Assembly: GCA_964614375.1 (NCBI GenBank) | Contig: CAZTLI010000257.1 | Span: 1 to 7,739, forward strand | Reading direction: 5' to 3' | DNA: 7,739 nt | Source of the DNA: CAZTLI01 sp964614375 | Lineage (GTDB): Bacteria > Chloroflexota > Anaerolineae > Aggregatilineales > Phototrophicaceae | In this document: one piece after another, positions 5,670 through 7,739 of the stretch | Numbering within the stretch: position 1 is the first letter of the stretch | How the letters are laid out: each line of letters starts with the position of its first letter | The notes under the pieces: generated by a model | The model's database searches: none | Told to the model about the DNA's origin: nothing | Seen by the model: the letters and a program-made list of their open reading frames with translations, nothing else | Translations under genes and position numbers: made by a program

Positions 5670-5805
5670 TGTCGAAATGGATCGGGTGTCGGTCATGTGT
5701 AGGGCGATGAACCAATCGCCCTATTCGTCTAACTGGAACTGCATCCGGTCATAGTAGATGCGTTCACCTGCAAATTTGCCGACAGCCGGGTCCCAGGGGA
5801 AGTGG
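5670..5805 (-). repeat. Inverted-repeat copy B: 3' end of intact SnoaL-like gene
   Basis: This is the partner of 352-487, in opposite orientation, 133 of 136 bases identical without gaps. It covers the last 27 codons, the stop and about 50 downstream bases of the intact gene. Identity breaks at 5806, inside the coding region, where copy A turns into transposase remnant. Confidence 0.93.
5700..5723. terminator. Hairpin overlapping the SnoaL-like gene stop
   Basis: A perfect 9-bp stem (5700-5708 with 5715-5723) with the six-base loop GAACCA includes the TAG stop (5721-5723). Read in the gene's direction there is no T-tract, so it is at most a weak intrinsic terminator or a 3'-end stabiliser. 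Confidence 0.4.
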
Positions 5806-6179
5806 ATAATCACATCCATATCCACAGTCTGTCCAGTAGGCGCAATGCCAGCCCATTCACCTGTGTGTGTGCCGACCATTTTCGCCACTTCAAACACGCC
5901 CTGCGGCCCAATCACAATGTCATACATCTTAAAATCGACATCGGGGAACGCGCCCAGGAACGAGAGATAAAAATTACGCGCGCCCGCGTGCCCCTCCCAG
6001 CGCTGACCCGTCGCCATAATTTCATAGACACAATCTTCGGTCAATGTGGCGATGAGACCGTCCAAGTCGCGGGCATCTTCGGCCTTGCTGTGCGAAATCC
6101 ACAATTCACGAATCCGCTGAAATTCTTCGGTGTCAATCTTACGGCCTAAGCGTTCTTGTATGGTTGCAGGAACTGCCAT
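5721..6179 (-). CDS. SnoaL-like (NTF2-fold) polyketide-cyclase-type protein
   Basis: This 152-residue protein has the cone-shaped SnoaL/NTF2 fold pattern. An N-terminal helix region (about 10-45, ending SKAEDARDLDGLIATL) is followed by TEDCVYEIM and GHAGARNFYLSFLGAFPDVD (64-83), which is the typical G.ga...f...f..FPD signature. Then come GTHTGEWAGIAPTGQTVDMD (103-122) and the closing GERIYYDRMQF strand (138-148). The family includes polyketide and ester cyclases and many uncharacterised proteins, so substrate and reaction are unknown. An upstream Met at 6278 would give 185 residues, but GAGGAG (6186-6191) with a 6-base spacer points to the ATG at 6179. The extra residues look unlike the family, and an ATG at 6185 directly abuts the binding site. 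The gene diverges from proline dehydrogenase. Its 3' end is duplicated, inverted, at 352-487. Confidence 0.85.
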   Translation of the reverse strand: MAVPATIQERLGRKIDTEEFQRIRELWISHSKAEDARDLDGLIATLTEDCVYEIMATGQRWEGHAGARNFYLSFLGAFPDVDFKMYDIVIGPQGVFEVAKMVGTHTGEWAGIAPTGQTVDMDVIIHFPWDPAVGKFAGERIYYDRMQFQLDE

Positions 6180-6185
6180 CGTCAT

Positions 6186-6191
6186 CTCCTC
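6186..6191 (-). promoter_or_regulatory. Ribosome binding site deciding the SnoaL-like start
   Basis: GAGGAG on the minus strand lies six bases before the ATG at 6179. No comparable site precedes the Met at 6278, so the shorter protein is preferred. Confidence 0.75.
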
Positions 6192-6215
6192 GATTGCAAA
6201 GCCAATTGTAGGGCG

Positions 6216-6224
6216 AGTGTAACA
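6216..6224 (-). promoter_or_regulatory. Possible extended -10 of SnoaL-like gene
   Basis: On the minus strand TGTTACACT (6224 down to 6216) resembles an extended -10 (TG-N-TACACT). It would start transcription about 30 bases before the ATG at 6179. No good -35 is seen. Confidence 0.28.
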
Positions 6225-6301
6225 TACCTGGGCCGACATTACCGCCATTTGACAGGCAAAGATGGGACGATTGGTCATGGGGAAAGCGGTCTATAGGTCG
6301 C

Positions 6302-6307
6302 TATAAT
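6302..6307 (+). promoter_or_regulatory. -10 element of proline dehydrogenase gene
   Basis: A perfect TATAAT lies 40 bases before the ATG at 6348. The -35 at 17 bases spacing (GGGGAA) is poor; an isolated TTGACA at 6249-6254 is too far away. Activator-assisted transcription would fit a perfect -10 with a weak -35, but this is inference. Confidence 0.45.
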
Positions 6308-6347
6308 ACAGGTACGCACATTGGCACATCACGATAAGGATTAAATT

Positions 6348-7271
6348 ATGCTCAGACGCCTTTTACTCTATCTCTCGGGTGCGGGTTGGACGCGCAGCAT
6401 CGCCACCCATTGGGGCGTGGCGCGCCGGGTCGCGCGGCGCTTTGTCGCGGGCGAAACGCTCGATGACGCGGTAACAGTCGTCCGCAATTTGAATGGGCGT
6501 GGTCTGCGGGCGACACTGGACTATCTTGGCGAAAGTGTCACCCATGCCGAAGACACCGCCGAAGTCGTCGCTACCTATCAGGCGATATTACAGCGTATCG
6601 CCGACGAAAAACTGGAATCGAGCGTCTCGCTCAAATTGACGCATCTCGGCCTCGACATCGGTGAAGACCTGTGCCAGACCAACCTGCGCCACATCCTCAC
6701 CGCCGCCAAGGAACACCACATCTGCGTCACCATTGACATGGAAGGTTCGGCCCATACCGACACCACCCTGCGAATCTACCGCACCATGCGCGATGAACAC
6801 GAATTTGATAACGTCGGCACGGTGATACAGTCGTATTTGCGTCGCAGCGAACAGGATATGCAGGAACTGGCGGCAGAAGGGGCGCACATCCGCCTGTGTA
6901 AAGGGGCGTATCTCGAACCGTCAGAAATCGCCTTCCCCGAAAAGGCCGATGTCGATGCCAGCTTCGTCCGGTTGATGGACGCCTATCTCCAATCGCCGCC
7001 ACCGGCCTATCTGTGCATCGCCACGCACGACGAAAACATGATTGCCGCCGCCGAGAAGACCATCCGCGAACACACTATCGCCAATGACCGTTACGAATTT
7101 CAGATGCTGTATGGCATCCGGTCAGCGCGGCAGGATGAATTGTGCGCTGCGGGTTATACTATGCGGGTGTATGTGCCGTTTGGCGCGGCGTGGTATCCCT
7201 ATTTCATGCGCCGTCTGGCAGAACGTCCGGCGAATCTGTGGTTCTTCGTCAAGAGCCTATTCCGGCGCTAG
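6348..7271 (+). CDS. Proline dehydrogenase, monofunctional (FAD-dependent)
   Basis: This 307-residue enzyme oxidises L-proline to delta-1-pyrroline-5-carboxylate, passing electrons through FAD to the membrane quinone pool. It is the first step of proline breakdown. The TIM-barrel motifs appear in order: SVSLKLTHLGL (92-102, conserved Lys96), TIDMEGS (128-134), VIQSYLRRSEQDM (159-171), RLCKGAYLEP (182-191, Lys185), ATHDE (225-229), EFQMLYGIR (250-258), RVYVPFG (273-279) and YPYFMRRLAERPAN (283-296). The last contains the paired Arg288-Arg289 that hold the proline carboxylate in this family. Length is normal for the stand-alone bacterial/mitochondrial-type enzyme; the P5C dehydrogenase half of bifunctional PutA is absent and no such gene is in the window. 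The start is the ATG at 6348 with AAGGA (6336-6340) 7 bases upstream. Basic and hydrophobic N-terminal residues (MLRRLLLYL) may help membrane association. Confidence 0.95.
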   Translation: MLRRLLLYLSGAGWTRSIATHWGVARRVARRFVAGETLDDAVTVVRNLNGRGLRATLDYLGESVTHAEDTAEVVATYQAILQRIADEKLESSVSLKLTHLGLDIGEDLCQTNLRHILTAAKEHHICVTIDMEGSAHTDTTLRIYRTMRDEHEFDNVGTVIQSYLRRSEQDMQELAAEGAHIRLCKGAYLEPSEIAFPEKADVDASFVRLMDAYLQSPPPAYLCIATHDENMIAAAEKTIREHTIANDRYEFQMLYGIRSARQDELCAAGYTMRVYVPFGAAWYPYFMRRLAERPANLWFFVKSLFRR

Positions 7272-7360
7272 GGCGAATCGTTGGGAACATATCAGAAGTT
7301 GTCAGGGGATTGTCAAAATCTGCTGTGAATGGGAACTTTTCTTACATTTCTGACGTAGGA

Positions 7361-7366
7361 TAGAAT
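7361..7366 (+). promoter_or_regulatory. Possible -10 of the zinc-ribbon gene
   Basis: TAGAAT matches five of six consensus bases and lies 29 bases before the ATG at 7395. There is no good -35. A direct repeat TTGTCA (7299-7304 and 7310-7315, 11-base period) lies further upstream and could be a regulator site. Confidence 0.3.
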
Positions 7367-7394
7367 AGACAACAACACACAGGGAGGTGTCGGA

Positions 7395-7613
7395 ATGTCG
7401 CATTTGCAACCGCAATCACATTCTAATGCCCAGACACCGCCACCCATTCACACGGAATGCCCGACGTGTGGCGCTCTGGGTAAATTTCATCATGTTGGTG
7501 AGCAGCATTGGCCCGCAGCCGTTGCCAAAGCAACAGGTTTGCCAGAAACGGTACAGCTTTACACCTGTGACCACTGCCACACCACGCTCATCGAACAAGA
7601 ATTAATGTCCTGA
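7395..7613 (+). CDS. Small zinc-ribbon protein, function unknown
   Basis: This 72-residue protein has a polar, Pro/His/Gln-rich N-terminal tail (1-20). Two CxxC knuckles, CPTC (22-25) and CDHC (58-61), are separated by 32 residues and together could bind one zinc ion as a zinc ribbon. The segment between them (HHVGEQHWPAAVAKATGLPE) and the YTCDHCHTTL strand suggest a small beta-ribbon fold. I do not recognise a named family. The gene is supported by a strong GGAGGT site (7383-7388) six bases before the ATG. Overlapping frames, including one from a GTG at 7387, lack such a site or recognisable motifs. It ends at a hairpin shared with the converging gene to its right and is probably transcribed alone. 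Confidence 0.8.
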   Translation: MSHLQPQSHSNAQTPPPIHTECPTCGALGKFHHVGEQHWPAAVAKATGLPETVQLYTCDHCHTTLIEQELMS

Positions 7614-7649
7614 ACGGGCAGTCCTCACCAAACGGGATGACTGCCTGTT
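7613..7649. terminator. Bidirectional terminator between converging genes
   Basis: AACGGGCAGTC (7613-7623) pairs with GACTGCCTGTT (7639-7649) over 11 bp, including one G-T pair, with a 15-base loop. It starts on the last base of the zinc-ribbon stop and ends seven bases before the stop of the minus-strand gene, so it serves both directions. T-tracts are short (TTT on the plus side). Confidence 0.6.
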
Positions 7650-7655
7650 TGCGCG

Positions 7656-7739
7656 TTATTGTGGCAGCAGCGTCCGCACATCGTCCTCATTCATCTCCGT
7701 CACCCAACCTTCTGTCCCATCTTCCAACTGCACATACCT
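7656..7739 (-). CDS. 3' end of a minus-strand gene, possibly SH3-like domain
   Basis: The right edge cuts this gene, leaving 27 codons and the TAA stop (7656-7658). The frame, too short to stand out by length, reads RYVQLEDGTEGWVTEMNEDD and then VRTLLPQ. VQLEDGTEGWV resembles the last strands of bacterial SH3-type domains, which often end secreted or cell-wall-associated proteins. With so few residues the domain call is tentative, but the coding nature is supported by the protein-like composition and by the shared hairpin just past the stop. The start and the rest of the product lie outside the window. Confidence 0.6.
   Translation of the reverse strand, partial: RYVQLEDGTEGWVTEMNEDDVRTLLPQ

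Larger units (their letters stand above)
5240..5720. other. Intergenic region between propeller operon and SnoaL-like gene
   Basis: This 481-base stretch is more AT-rich in its middle (about 5455-5580) than its neighbours. It holds the possible operon promoter (5278-5283), a perfect palindromic hairpin (5592-5611), and the non-coding part of inverted-repeat copy B (5670-5720). Short open frames exist on both strands but none has a credible ribosome binding site or recognisable protein sequence, so I call no gene here. Confidence 0.55.

Noticed and set aside
6180..6278. N-terminal extension of the SnoaL-like protein from the Met at 6278
   Set aside because: The strong GAGGAG site serves the ATG at 6179; the extension overlaps the promoter-like sequence and does not look like family sequence.
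434..7277. Recurring TAGGGCGA motif (434, 5700, 5716 minus, 6209, 7269)
   Set aside because: Several copies are explained by the duplicated hairpin; the others are isolated and short, so no repeat family can be claimed.

Overview
The window is 7,739 bases of moderately GC-rich bacterial chromosome. The likely source is a member of Chloroflexota, for example an Anaerolineae-type lineage. That is an inference from the gene mix: an eRF1-like bacterial release-factor paralogue, membrane-anchored PD40/TolB-like propellers, a YitT protein, a stand-alone proline dehydrogenase and a possible SH3-like tail. No single marker proves the taxonomy.

Layout. The left edge cuts through a tRNA-Lys(TTT) gene, followed by a short terminator. 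A decayed IS5-family transposase N-terminus (172-351) comes next. It is joined to a 136-bp copy of the 3' end of a SnoaL-like gene (352-487), whose complete version lies inverted at the other end of the window (5721-6179). Between these two copies, all genes are on the minus strand: a baeRF/eRF1-like protein (536-1636), a YitT-family membrane protein (1926-2807), and two overlapping genes for signal-anchored beta-propellers (3126-4244 and 4241-5239). The intact SnoaL-like gene diverges from a proline dehydrogenase gene (6348-7271, plus). A 72-codon zinc-ribbon gene follows (7395-7613, plus). At the right edge is the 3' end of a minus-strand gene (7656-7739) that converges on the zinc-ribbon gene across a shared hairpin.

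How the genes relate. The only clear operon is the propeller pair, joined by an ATGA stop/start overlap. The other genes look separately transcribed: several have their own promoter-like sequence and are separated by gaps with hairpins. I see no defence system, CRISPR array, biosynthetic cluster or intact mobile element. The most informative oddities are the inverted gene-tail duplication fused to an IS remnant, an inverted repeat abutting the yitT promoter with an attenuator-like hairpin in the yitT leader, and an eRF1-type protein without the GGQ motif.
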